Counted from the stretch's first letter, positions 1-8,036 are shown. The stretch is DNA of 14,171 nucleotides from an uncultured Bacteroidota bacterium (GCA_946480675.1 CAMLKS010000023.1:1-14171); one strand, 5' to 3'. Made by a program: numbers and translations. Notes: generated from the sequence alone by a model not told the origin.

Positions 1-125
1 CTGCGCAGCTCCGGACCTTCATTTATCTGAATGGCGGCAGCTTTCAATATGATAGCAATACCCAGCATGCAGATACACGAAAAGGCTACATACACCCTAA
101 ACCGTATGTCTTTCTTTATATTCAA
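1..125 (-). CDS. ftsI: FtsI/PBP3-type penicillin-binding protein, N-terminal 41 codons only
   Basis: This is the start of a leftward gene cut off by the window edge. The reverse strand reads MNIKKDIRFRVYVAF, then a hydrophobic stretch (about residues 12-30) and KAAAIQINEGPELR. That is a short basic cytoplasmic tail, one membrane anchor, and the beginning of the periplasmic part of a class B penicillin-binding protein. FtsI is the septal transpeptidase that cross-links peptidoglycan at division. The identification rests on this N-terminus and on the position straight after ftsL in a mraZ-rsmH-ftsL cluster, where ftsI is expected. An in-frame TAG directly precedes the TTG at 125, so translation must begin there or later. 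The only early ATG lies inside the membrane segment, so TTG is the best start. No catalytic motif is inside the window. Confidence 0.8.
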   Translation of the reverse strand, partial: MNIKKDIRFRVYVAFSCICMLGIAIILKAAAIQINEGPELR

Positions 126-142
126 CTAACAGGTTTGTATTA

Positions 143-517
143 TTATGGTTTAACGCTTGTACTATCTATAGAAACTGTGTATGCCGGCAATTCCATTGGT
201 CTCAATCCCAGTGCTGATGCTTTCTTTATTACCTCCGTTTCCATCCGCGTATACATCAGTTGGGTTTTGATATCCATATATTTCCAGCGTAGTTCTTTCA
301 GCGTTTTGTTCTGCTTGTTCAGCTCCCGCTGCATTTCTACAGCATGCTGTGTATTGTTGATGTACAACACACACAGCAGGGCTACAAAAGCCAGAAATGG
401 CACATTGTTTACGATAGCCTTGTAAGACACTTTCTCTACCAGTGTTTTCCAGTCGTTTCTTACACGCTGCACCGGGGTTACTTCCTGCTCTGCTGCAATA
501 TTTGCATCCGTACTCAT
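143..517 (-). CDS. ftsL: FtsL-like cell-division protein
   Basis: A 124-residue bitopic membrane protein. A cytoplasmic tail of about 37 residues leads into a hydrophobic helix at about residues 38-54 (VPFLAFVALLCVLYINN). A charged, heptad-like stretch at about 58-100, probably coiled coil, comes next, then a short tail with ALGLRPMELP. This is the layout of FtsL, the divisome scaffold that pairs with FtsB/DivIC and activates FtsWI. FtsL diverges fast in sequence, so the name relies on topology plus position between rsmH and ftsI. Its ATG overlaps the rsmH stop by 4 bp (ATGA), which implies translational coupling. The gap to the ftsI TTG is 17 bp. Confidence 0.85.
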   Translation of the reverse strand: MSTDANIAAEQEVTPVQRVRNDWKTLVEKVSYKAIVNNVPFLAFVALLCVLYINNTQHAVEMQRELNKQNKTLKELRWKYMDIKTQLMYTRMETEVIKKASALGLRPMELPAYTVSIDSTSVKP

Positions 518-1428
518 GCTATCTTCTCTGCTATTCTTAGCCGCGCACTGCGTGCACGGTTGTTATTTTTCACTTCTTCTTCTGTAGGCTCTATAGGTTT
601 ATTATTTACCGGCTTTAATACCGGCTTATGTTCCGACCTGCCAAATACATCCACCACTTCTTCCTCCCAGGTGCCTTTCTTCATAAACTGTTTCACCAGC
701 CTGTCTTCCAGCGAATGAAAGGTGATAATGCTTAGCCTTCCGCCTAGCTTCAGACTTTTCGTCGCCTGCTCCAGAAACTCCTTCAGCGCCCCCAACTCAT
801 CATTCACCTCTATCCGCAGCGCCTGGAACATTTGCGCCAGATACTTATTAGGCAACCCTCGCATCACGGGCGCTATCATAGCTTTCAAAGACGCTATACT
901 ATCCAGCCCACCCTTATTCCGGTTATCCACTATATGCTTTGCCAGTTGTTTTGCATTCCTCACTTCTCCATACTGCTCAAACAGCTTATGCAACTGTGTT
1001 TCACTGTATGTTTTCAGTATATCTGCAGCGGTCATTTCTATTCGCTTATCCATCCGCATATCCAGCGGACCGTCAAACCGTATGGAAAAACCACGTTCTG
1101 CAGTATCAAACTGAAAAGAACTTACACCCAGATCGGCCAGGATGCCATCCACCTCTTTATAGCCATGCAGTCTCAAAAAACGGTTGATGTACCTGAAGTT
1201 TTCCGTTACCGGCTCCAGCCTCGCGTCATCGGGTTTATTACGCCAGGCATCCGCATCATGATCGAAAGCTATCAGCTTACCGGTTGCACCCAGCCTGCTC
1301 AATATCTCCCTGCTATGCCCGCCGCCGCCAAATGTCGCGTCCACATATATACCATCTTCTTTTATCGCCAACCCATCAACTGCCTCCTTTAAAAGAACTG
1401 TTGTGTGGTAAAAAGTGTCACCCGCCAT
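514..1428 (-). CDS. rsmH: 16S rRNA (cytosine(1402)-N(4))-methyltransferase
   Basis: A 304-residue protein, the normal length for RsmH (formerly MraW). RsmH uses S-adenosylmethionine to N4-methylate C1402 in the decoding centre of 16S rRNA. Visible family features are HTTVLLKEAVDGL near the N-terminus (8-20), the SAM-binding loop VDATFGGGGHSREIL (29-43), the acidic AFDHDADAW strand end (54-62), a FDTAERGFSIR stretch followed by GPLDMRMD, and FHSLEDRLVKQF in the C-terminal half. It starts 5 bp after the mraZ stop and overlaps ftsL by 4 bp, so it is the second gene of the leftward mraZ operon. Nothing is missing or unusual. Confidence 0.97.
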   Translation of the reverse strand: MAGDTFYHTTVLLKEAVDGLAIKEDGIYVDATFGGGGHSREILSRLGATGKLIAFDHDADAWRNKPDDARLEPVTENFRYINRFLRLHGYKEVDGILADLGVSSFQFDTAERGFSIRFDGPLDMRMDKRIEMTAADILKTYSETQLHKLFEQYGEVRNAKQLAKHIVDNRNKGGLDSIASLKAMIAPVMRGLPNKYLAQMFQALRIEVNDELGALKEFLEQATKSLKLGGRLSIITFHSLEDRLVKQFMKKGTWEEEVVDVFGRSEHKPVLKPVNNKPIEPTEEEVKNNNRARSARLRIAEKIA

Positions 1429-1433
1429 ATTCT

Positions 1434-1898
1434 CTACAGATTTTCAAACAGGTTAACACCACCGCCCACTTTCTTGGCCAGGTCTTTTATGTTCGACCGG
1501 CGCTTATTCATGTATTCTTTATGAGTATCTTTATCCCACAGCTCTATTTTATTGCCGAGCGATACCAGAACCATGTCTTTTTTGATATCTGCATGTTCCA
1601 TCAGTGACTTTGGCATCAGGATGCGCCCTGCGCTATCCGGCTCTATCATTGTGGCTCCATCCATAATCACACGCTTGAATTCGCGCACATCATCATCAAA
1701 ATCATTCATGGTGTTCAACTTACCTGTCAGAGCTTTCCACATGCTGATGTGGTACATGTTCAGGCAGTTTTCAATACCTCTGTTTATCACAAATACTTCT
1801 TCGGCACCTTCCGGTATCTGTTTACGCAACGATGCAGGCACTAAAAAGCGCCCTTTTGCGTCAACCGAAACTTCATATTCTCCGAAAAAGCTTACCAT
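1434..1898 (-). CDS. mraZ: Transcriptional regulator MraZ
   Basis: A 154-residue protein with the two SpoVT/AbrB-like half-domains of MraZ. Each carries the signature: DAKGRFLVP at 13-21 and DSAGRILMP at 88-96. MraZ forms a ring-shaped oligomer that binds repeats upstream of its own gene and represses the dcw cluster, as established in E. coli. The reading frame extends upstream to a GTG at 1943. I chose the ATG at 1898 because MVSFFGEYEV matches the usual family N-terminus, and the extra 15 residues would run through the putative operator. It is the first gene of the leftward rsmH-ftsL-ftsI operon, with 5 bp to rsmH. Regularly spaced GTG triplets just upstream fit autoregulation. Confidence 0.96.
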   Translation of the reverse strand: MVSFFGEYEVSVDAKGRFLVPASLRKQIPEGAEEVFVINRGIENCLNMYHISMWKALTGKLNTMNDFDDDVREFKRVIMDGATMIEPDSAGRILMPKSLMEHADIKKDMVLVSLGNKIELWDKDTHKEYMNKRRSNIKDLAKKVGGGVNLFENL

Positions 1899-1918
1899 GC
1901 GAGGATTGAGAGTATTTT

Positions 1919-1953
1919 CACCTTTCTTGACACAAAATAACACATTTTCCCAC
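1919..1953 (-). promoter_or_regulatory. Possible MraZ-box array upstream of mraZ
   Basis: Read on the mraZ strand, GTG triplets occur with their first bases at 1953, 1943, 1933 and 1921. The first three are exactly 10 bp apart and the fourth is 12 bp further on. The first reads GTGGGAAAAT. Known MraZ operators are short G-rich repeats (TGGGN in E. coli) spaced about 10 bp apart just before mraZ. The phasing and position, 21-55 bp before the chosen start, fit that model. Only one copy has the full TGGG, so the operator role is inferred. Confidence 0.4.
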
Positions 1954-1981
1954 GATTCTACTTAAAGAAAAACGGACATAT

Positions 1982-2092
1982 TTTTCCACAGATACATATG
2001 TTGCTGAAGCATTTGCCTGTATTGCTTTTCGTCGCGTTTCCCACATAGTCTTAATAACTACATGTTAAAAACGTGTTGATAAATGTGGATAA
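1982..2092. other. DnaA-box-like cluster in the divergent mraZ/bamD intergenic region
   Basis: TGTGGATAA at 2084-2092 is a perfect DnaA box (TTATCCACA) on the minus strand. TGTTGATAA at 2074-2082 is one mismatch away, in the same orientation and exactly 10 bp earlier. TTTTCCACA at 1982-1990 fits the relaxed consensus TTWTNCACA on the plus strand. The stretch around them, and on to about 2160, is AT-rich, and gene direction flips here (left genes leftward, right genes rightward). Together this resembles part of a replication origin or a DnaA-regulated promoter region. A single-mismatch box also occurs at 923-931 inside rsmH, so some background must be expected. Confidence 0.35.
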
Positions 2093-2166
2093 CCTGTGAA
2101 ATAGCTGCAAATCACCGATTTAACAGTCTTTTAGCTCATAAATTATGCAAACCAGCATACATTCGC

Positions 2167-2174
2167 TATTTTTG
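2167..2174 (+). promoter_or_regulatory. Bacteroidota -7 promoter box for bamD-rpoZ
   Basis: TATTTTTG matches the Bacteroidota primary sigma -7 consensus TAnnTTTG. TTAT about 20 bp upstream (2143-2146) is a poor -33 element. The bamD ATG is at 2183, so the leader would be only a few bases long. Confidence 0.6.
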
Positions 2175-2182
2175 CAGCCCTT

Positions 2183-2995
2183 ATGCCAATACGCTTAAGA
2201 AATACGCTCCTGCTGCTGGTATTGATTACCATCAGCGCTTGCAGTGGTTATGAAAAAGCCCTGAAAAGCAAAGACATCAATTACAAATTGGCAAAAGCCA
2301 ATGAGTTTTATGATAAAAAGCAATGGCAACACGCCAATAGCCTGTATGAGTCTTTGATACCCGTAATGAAGAACACGCGCAATTATGAGCCGATGTATTA
2401 TCGTTACGCGTATTCTTTTTACAATATGAAAGACTACTTGTCAGCCTCATACCATTTTAAGAACTATCTCGATTTTTTCCCCACCAGCAAGGAGGCTGAA
2501 GAGGTAGAGTTTATGTATGGCCTGTGCTTGTATAGAATGTCACCCAAACCATCCCTGGAGCAGACAAATACTGAAAAAGCAATGGAGGCATTGCAATCAT
2601 TTATCAATACCCACCCCAATTCTAAAAGACTGGAAGAAGCCAATAAATACATAGATGAATGCCGTGGCAAACTGGAAGAAAAAGATGCTTCTGCAGCCAA
2701 GCTTTATTATAATATAGGCCAGTTTAAAGCTGCCAGCATATCTTACAAGCAAGTCATGCGCAATTTTCCTGAATCTGCAAGAAGTGACTATTACCAATAT
2801 ATGGTAGTACGCTCCTGGTACAAGTACGCTAATGAAAGCATCAGGGAAAAGCAGGAAGAGCGGTATGCAGCCGCCCTGAATGCATATAAGGAACTAGTTG
2901 ACGGTTATCCAAATTCTAAGTATCTTCGCGACGCGGAAAAATATTATACCTTAGCAAATAATTCTATAAATAAAATACGCAATGAGCACAAATAA
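2183..2995 (+). CDS. bamD: Outer membrane assembly lipoprotein BamD
   Basis: A 270-residue lipoprotein. A basic, hydrophobic signal ends in the lipobox ISAC with the lipid-carrying cysteine at residue 20, followed by a run of TPR-like helices. Recognisable repeat pieces are ANEFYDKKQWQHANSLYESL (about 40-59), YRYAYSFYNMKDYLSASYHF (about 73-92), LYYNIGQFKAASISYKQVM, and YAAALNAYKELVDGYPNSKY near the C-terminus. The length and repeat plan fit BamD (YfiO), the essential lipoprotein partner of BamA that helps insert beta-barrel proteins into the outer membrane. It sits at the inner face of the outer membrane. Its last codons overlap the start of rpoZ by 14 bp, an order seen repeatedly in Bacteroidota, so the two are one transcript. 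Confidence 0.93.
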   Translation: MPIRLRNTLLLLVLITISACSGYEKALKSKDINYKLAKANEFYDKKQWQHANSLYESLIPVMKNTRNYEPMYYRYAYSFYNMKDYLSASYHFKNYLDFFPTSKEAEEVEFMYGLCLYRMSPKPSLEQTNTEKAMEALQSFINTHPNSKRLEEANKYIDECRGKLEEKDASAAKLYYNIGQFKAASISYKQVMRNFPESARSDYYQYMVVRSWYKYANESIREKQEERYAAALNAYKELVDGYPNSKYLRDAEKYYTLANNSINKIRNEHK

Positions 2996-3302
2996 AAGGG
3001 CAATGGCAGCGGTTAACCCAATGGTGGAAACCCGTGATGTAGTGGCAATAAAGAACAGGACAGGCAACCTGTACGAGTCTATCGTTGTTATGGCCAGGCG
3101 TGCTAACCAGATTTCAGTTACAATGAAAGAGGAGTTGCACCGTAAACTGGATGAGTTTTCGAGCCACGCTGATAACCTGGAAGAAATACACGAAAACAAA
3201 GAACAAATCGAAATATCACGTATTTACGAGCGCATGGCAAATCCTGCCCTGCAAGCGACTAACGAGTTTTTCGAAGACAAAATATACCATCGCAAAAAGT
3301 AA
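2982..3302 (+). CDS. rpoZ: DNA-directed RNA polymerase omega subunit
   Basis: A 106-residue protein of the Rpb6/omega family in its Bacteroidota form. The core NRTGNLYESIVVMARRANQI (residues 25-44) carries the Ala-Arg-Arg-Ala-Asn-Gln motif through which omega clamps the C-terminus of beta-prime. An acidic helical tail (FEDKIYHRKK) follows. Omega assists assembly and stability of RNA polymerase. The ATG at 2982 lies inside the last codons of bamD, 14 bp before the bamD TAA, so it is translated from the same mRNA. A hairpin terminator begins 23 bp after the stop and closes the two-gene operon. Confidence 0.93.
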   Translation: MSTNKRAMAAVNPMVETRDVVAIKNRTGNLYESIVVMARRANQISVTMKEELHRKLDEFSSHADNLEEIHENKEQIEISRIYERMANPALQATNEFFEDKIYHRKK

Positions 3303-3324
3303 TTTTTGCATTTTAAACACCTTA

Positions 3325-3356
3325 AAAAGCTATCCTTATTGAAAAGGGTGGCTTTT
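3325..3356 (+). terminator. Hairpin terminator after rpoZ
   Basis: The arms AAAAGCTATCCTT (3325-3337) and AAGGGTGGCTTTT (3344-3356) pair over 13 bp with two G-U pairs around a 6-nt loop. The stem begins with A's and ends in four T's, so it could stop transcription from either side. Confidence 0.75.
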
Positions 3357-3376
3357 ATATTTTGAGCTGACGGGCA

Positions 3377-4075
3377 ATGGGCAAAGCTTATAAACATTTA
3401 TTCTTCGACCTGGACCACACCCTGTGGGATTTTGAGCAAAACTCTGCCAATACACTGCAGCAAGTATTTGCAGAGTATAACCTGCCGCTGTATGGCATCA
3501 CCGACTTCGAGGCATTTGCAGCAGCATATAATGTACATAATGAAAAACTATGGGCACGCTTCAGGAATGGGTTTATAAAACGCGAGGAATTGAGGTGGAA
3601 ACGCTTCTGGCTTACATTGCTGGACTTTAAAATAGGGAATACGCCGCTGGCGCATGAACTGAGCGAGGCTTATCTTGAAATACTGCCCACACAAACTGTA
3701 TTGATGCCTTTTGCAAAAGAACTGCTGGAACATTGCAAGGATAAGTACGCCTTACATCTTATTACCAATGGTTTTGAGGCAACGCAATGGCAAAAAATGC
3801 ACTATTCAGGCATTGCGGGCTATTTCAAAGAAGTGATCACCTCCGAAAAAAGCCAGAGTATAAAGCCTAATGCAGAAATATTCAACTATGCATTGAAAAC
3901 CACAGGCGCTGTATGCGATGAAAGCATAATGATAGGTGATGCCCTGGATATAGATATATTGGGGGCTTTCTATGCCGGTTGGGACCAGGTTTATTTCAAC
4001 CCCGCTAAAAAAGCTCACAAGCACAAACCCACATATGAAGTAAGCTGCTTGTCTGAACTGAAAGAAGTTTTCTGA
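3377..4075 (+). CDS. YjjG-like HAD-superfamily nucleotidase/phosphatase
   Basis: A 232-residue HAD hydrolase with all four motifs visible. Motif I is FFDLDHTLW with nucleophile D11 and acid/base D13. Motif II is LITNGF with T130, the motif III lysine is in SIKPNAEIF (K163), and motif IV is GDALDID with D188 and D193. The helical cap lies between motifs I and II. The FDLDHTLWDF start and the overall length match the YjjG group, which dephosphorylates nucleoside monophosphates, including non-canonical pyrimidines, and can act in nucleotide-pool cleaning. Exact substrate cannot be read from sequence. A near-consensus promoter (TATATTTTG, one base too long) lies about 13 bp before the start. Its stop directly abuts the stop of the convergent DUF721 gene. 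Confidence 0.88.
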   Translation: MGKAYKHLFFDLDHTLWDFEQNSANTLQQVFAEYNLPLYGITDFEAFAAAYNVHNEKLWARFRNGFIKREELRWKRFWLTLLDFKIGNTPLAHELSEAYLEILPTQTVLMPFAKELLEHCKDKYALHLITNGFEATQWQKMHYSGIAGYFKEVITSEKSQSIKPNAEIFNYALKTTGAVCDESIMIGDALDIDILGAFYAGWDQVYFNPAKKAHKHKPTYEVSCLSELKEVF

Positions 4076-4357
4076 TTACTTTATTACAATATCCTCTACC
4101 ACACGCTCTTCAAAATACTCATTGATGCGCGCTGCCAGTTGTTCCTTGCCCAAGAGTAATTCTTGCTTCAGCGGAGCAACGTCTGTATAGATAGTAAGGG
4201 TAGTACCGCTGAGATACAGGTTACGGGTATATTTAGAAATGGTTTTGCCAGCTATAGCCTCCCACTCCTGGCGCAGGCGCAATTCATTCACCTTAGGCTT
4301 CCAGCCCGATTTCTGCATCAACAGATTAATTGCCTCACCAATACTATAGGAACCCAT
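4076..4357 (-). CDS. DUF721 domain protein, DciA-like
   Basis: A 93-residue protein covering one DUF721 domain. An N-terminal helix (SIGEAINLLMQKSGW) is followed by LRLRQEWEAIAGKTISKYTRNLYLSGTTLTIYTD and AAPLKQE-like VAPLKQELLLGKEQLAARINEYF. W-x-x-[IV]-x-G near the centre and the 'L-x-L-x-x-x-L' DNA-binding-like pattern are typical of the family. DciA, whose core is DUF721, is the ancestral loader or operator of the replicative helicase DnaB, and single-domain members are usual in Bacteroidota. I trimmed the frame to the ATG at 4357 because the upstream 80 residues are non-protein-like and run through a terminator hairpin. A TAnnTTTG box lies 12 bp upstream of that ATG. The helicase-loading role is inferred from family. 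Confidence 0.85.
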   Translation of the reverse strand: MGSYSIGEAINLLMQKSGWKPKVNELRLRQEWEAIAGKTISKYTRNLYLSGTTLTIYTDVAPLKQELLLGKEQLAARINEYFEERVVEDIVIK

Positions 4358-4369
4358 AAAAATGTCGAA

Positions 4370-4377
4370 CAAAGATA
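4370..4377 (-). promoter_or_regulatory. Bacteroidota -7 promoter box for the DUF721 gene
   Basis: On the minus strand this reads TATCTTTG, a full match to TAnnTTTG. The start codon at 4357 is 12 bp downstream, so the mRNA would be nearly leaderless. It gives the gene a promoter of its own, downstream of the terminator at 4403-4429. Confidence 0.55.
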
Positions 4378-4395
4378 ACCAGCTATTTTTATAGA

Positions 4396-4590
4396 AATAA
4401 AAAAACCGGTAACTAATGTTTACCGGTTTGTTCTGACAGTGAATGGGCACAGCAGGTGCTGGGCTGTAAAATATCATTATAATGTGTATTGATACGTTTA
4501 GTGTATTTGTGCGTTCTCTCTTCAGCGCATCCGGAAAACAAGACCGGTTATAATGTTGATAAGTAAGTTTTTGTGTTGTCCTTCTAATGT
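4396..4590 (-). ncRNA. Candidate ~195-nt non-coding RNA or leader with its own promoter and terminator
   Basis: On the minus strand a TAnnTTTG box (4595-4602) is followed about 190 nt later by a strong intrinsic terminator (4403-4429 plus its T-run to 4396). No protein-like frame lies between. The 5' segment ACCGGUCUUGUUUU (4548-4535) can pair with AGAACAAACCGGU (4434-4422) over 6 + 7 bp with one bulged C. That 3' segment includes the first arm of the terminator stem, so the long-range helix and the terminator are mutually exclusive. It could be a free small RNA or an attenuated leader of the DUF721 gene. I do not recognise a known RNA family, and a 6S-type RNA cannot be excluded. The exact ends are inferred. 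Confidence 0.4.
4403..4429 (-). terminator. Intrinsic terminator, minus strand
   Basis: A 10-bp perfect stem (AAACCGGTAA 4403-4412 / TTACCGGTTT 4420-4429) with a 7-nt loop. On the minus strand the stem is followed by a run of T's ending near 4396, the classic intrinsic form. On the plus strand the T-run is only TTT. It therefore ends a leftward transcript that starts to the right of it, before the DUF721 promoter. Confidence 0.75.
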
Positions 4591-4594
4591 GTTG

Positions 4595-4602
4595 CAAACA
4601 TA
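4595..4602 (-). promoter_or_regulatory. Bacteroidota -7 promoter box, leftward, no obvious gene
   Basis: TATGTTTG on the minus strand matches TAnnTTTG. T-rich sequence with TTG about 14 bp upstream is closer than the usual -33 spacing. Predicted transcription start is near 4590. It points into the candidate RNA unit that ends at the terminator 4403-4429. Confidence 0.45.
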
Positions 4603-4797
4603 AAAAGGATTTTTGACAAAAAACACCCGTTTTTTCACCGGTATTTCTAATATGTTGTAGCTACAGCAATGTATACAGCCATTTCTCAGTATTCTTTCTT
4701 ACTCTTTGCACACATATTTTTAACTAACAGCATTAATATAGAAGTGTCAATTTTGTATCATAAATAACCGGCCAAACGAAACTTACAAGTATTAGGT

Positions 4798-4805
4798 TAT
4801 CTTTG
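4798..4805 (+). promoter_or_regulatory. Bacteroidota -7 promoter box for the lipoprotein gene
   Basis: TATCTTTG fully matches TAnnTTTG, 29 bp before the ATG at 4835. No clear -33 element is visible. The rest of the gap (about 4603-4797) is AT-rich. It holds a small hairpin at 4618-4635 (AAAAAAC/GTTTTTT) and a short palindrome around TGTAGCTACA near 4654-4663, and I see nothing else in it. Confidence 0.55.
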
Positions 4806-4834
4806 CCAACTACCTAAGGTTCTATAACAATAAA

Positions 4835-5926
4835 ATGAAAAAAATACTGCTTCCTCTTGTTACCGCAGGCCTTTTTTTAGGCGCTTGTAATGAAGATTTC
4901 GATGTAGCCGCCCCTTATAAAGATATAACTGTGGCATACGGCGTTCTAAATCGTGATGACACAGCTCATTACATCAGAGTAGAAAAGGCTTTTCTGGATG
5001 AGAATAAAAGTGCTATTGAAATGGCGCAAATAGCGGATTCCAGTTATTATAAGAATATCGAGGTAGTGATGAAGGAATATAAAAACGATGATCCGGCCAG
5101 CCAGATAGTCAACAGAACATTCAATATGTATCGTGTAGATATGGCACTGGAGGGTTATCCGAAAGATGCTGCCGGCAGCCAGGGCTTTTTTACGAATCCC
5201 CACTATGCATATAAGCTGAAACTGCCCGCAGGCGACTCTCTGAATGCATTTCTTAAATATCGCGTAGTTGTTAAGAACAATAATACCGGCCGTACAGATT
5301 CGTCGGATGTACTTTATGTTGTAAACAGCAATAAAAATAACGACCCGAATAGCTTCTATATCAGGGATTTCACGAACGCAAACTACCAGTTAAGCTTTTC
5401 TAAGACCACAAACAACGCCGCATATGAGTTAAGCGGCCGGGTACCTCGCAACGGCAAATTGTTAGAAAGCATCATCAGGTTCCATATAGTAGAAAAGAAT
5501 GCAGCCACAGGTGAGAAGAAACGCCTGAGTGCAGATTATACCTACGCAAATGCAGCGGTTACTTCTGCCGGCCAGTTTAAGGTTTCAGTGCCTACAACAG
5601 CCCTCTATTCATTTATTGCAAGCTCTTTCGGCCCGGCAGGGGCAAATGTGCAGCGATATGTAGACAGTTGCGACCTGTTTGTTTATGTAAGCAGCAATGA
5701 GATATACAATTACCAGCAAGTGCAGATTGCACAGGGGAGCGGGCTTTTAGGAGACCAGATAAAACCTAACTATACCAATATGCGTGGCGAAAACGTATTA
5801 GGTCTTATAGGCTCAAGAGCATTAAGGACTTATAGGAATGTACCTATCGAAACTGTGACTATTGATTCACTGAAAGTAAACCCTGTAACATTAAGCATGA
5901 ATATACAAGGCCGTAGTGACGAATAG
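4835..5926 (+). CDS. Putative lipoprotein of unknown function
   Basis: A 363-residue secreted protein. The signal MKKILLPLVTAGLFLGAC ends in a clean lipobox (LGAC) with the lipidated cysteine at residue 18. Acidic residues follow (NEDFD), which in Bacteroidota often accompany export to the outer membrane or cell surface. The rest looks like beta-rich, Ig-like extracellular sequence (alternating hydrophobics such as ITVAYGVL, YRVVVKN, DVLYVVN) with no catalytic motif I can name. The overall plan recalls the large Bacteroidota lipoproteins of the DUF4249 type, but I cannot confirm that membership. It has its own promoter box and a perfect 13-bp terminator 31 bp after the stop, so it is probably monocistronic. 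Confidence 0.85.
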   Translation: MKKILLPLVTAGLFLGACNEDFDVAAPYKDITVAYGVLNRDDTAHYIRVEKAFLDENKSAIEMAQIADSSYYKNIEVVMKEYKNDDPASQIVNRTFNMYRVDMALEGYPKDAAGSQGFFTNPHYAYKLKLPAGDSLNAFLKYRVVVKNNNTGRTDSSDVLYVVNSNKNNDPNSFYIRDFTNANYQLSFSKTTNNAAYELSGRVPRNGKLLESIIRFHIVEKNAATGEKKRLSADYTYANAAVTSAGQFKVSVPTTALYSFIASSFGPAGANVQRYVDSCDLFVYVSSNEIYNYQQVQIAQGSGLLGDQIKPNYTNMRGENVLGLIGSRALRTYRNVPIETVTIDSLKVNPVTLSMNIQGRSDE

Positions 5927-5956
5927 TTTGACAATATTTCATCCAAAACATATATC

Positions 5957-5990
5957 AAATGCCTTAATGTTCGTTCATTAAGGCATTTTT
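5957..5990 (+). terminator. Intrinsic terminator after the lipoprotein gene
   Basis: A 13-bp perfect stem (AAATGCCTTAATG 5957-5969 / CATTAAGGCATTT 5976-5988) with a 6-nt loop, followed by further T's to 5990. A strong hairpin. Between it and dnaK (5991-6104) I see no TAnnTTTG box and no CIRCE element. Confidence 0.85.
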
Positions 5991-6104
5991 GTTTCAGTTT
6001 GACAGTATGGCTGACATTATTTCAGGATTACCGGCGATGGCATGCATATTGAAAATAGATTCTTACAACTGTAAACAACACAACATTTATAACAAATAAT
6101 AATT

Positions 6105-8003
<1,899 letters not shown>

Positions 8004-8036
8004 ACTGGTTTAAATACTGCTTATTGTAATAAACTG

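Noticed and set aside
832..1392. 186-codon plus-strand open frame opposite rsmH
   Set aside because: rsmH is certain on the other strand and this frame shows no family features.
1899..1943. GTG start 15 codons upstream of mraZ
   Set aside because: The family N-terminus begins MxxFxGEYE, which matches the ATG at 1898, and the extension covers the putative operator.
4358..4597. 80-codon upstream extension of the DUF721 frame
   Set aside because: The sequence is not protein-like, starts at a TTG inside the promoter box at 4595-4602, and is read straight through a strong terminator.
4618..4635. Small A6C/GT6 hairpin
   Set aside because: Only 7 mostly A-T pairs. It overlaps the upstream part of the leftward promoter and is more likely an A/T-tract side effect than a terminator.
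4669..4767. 32-residue plus-strand ORF in the 4358-4834 gap
   Set aside because: It has no promoter box, no terminator and no compositional sign of coding. An ORF of this size is expected by chance in AT-rich DNA.
5991..6104. CIRCE or heat-shock sigma promoter before dnaK
   Set aside because: I looked for the TTAGCACTC/GAGTGCTAA inverted repeat and for sigma-32-like elements and found neither.
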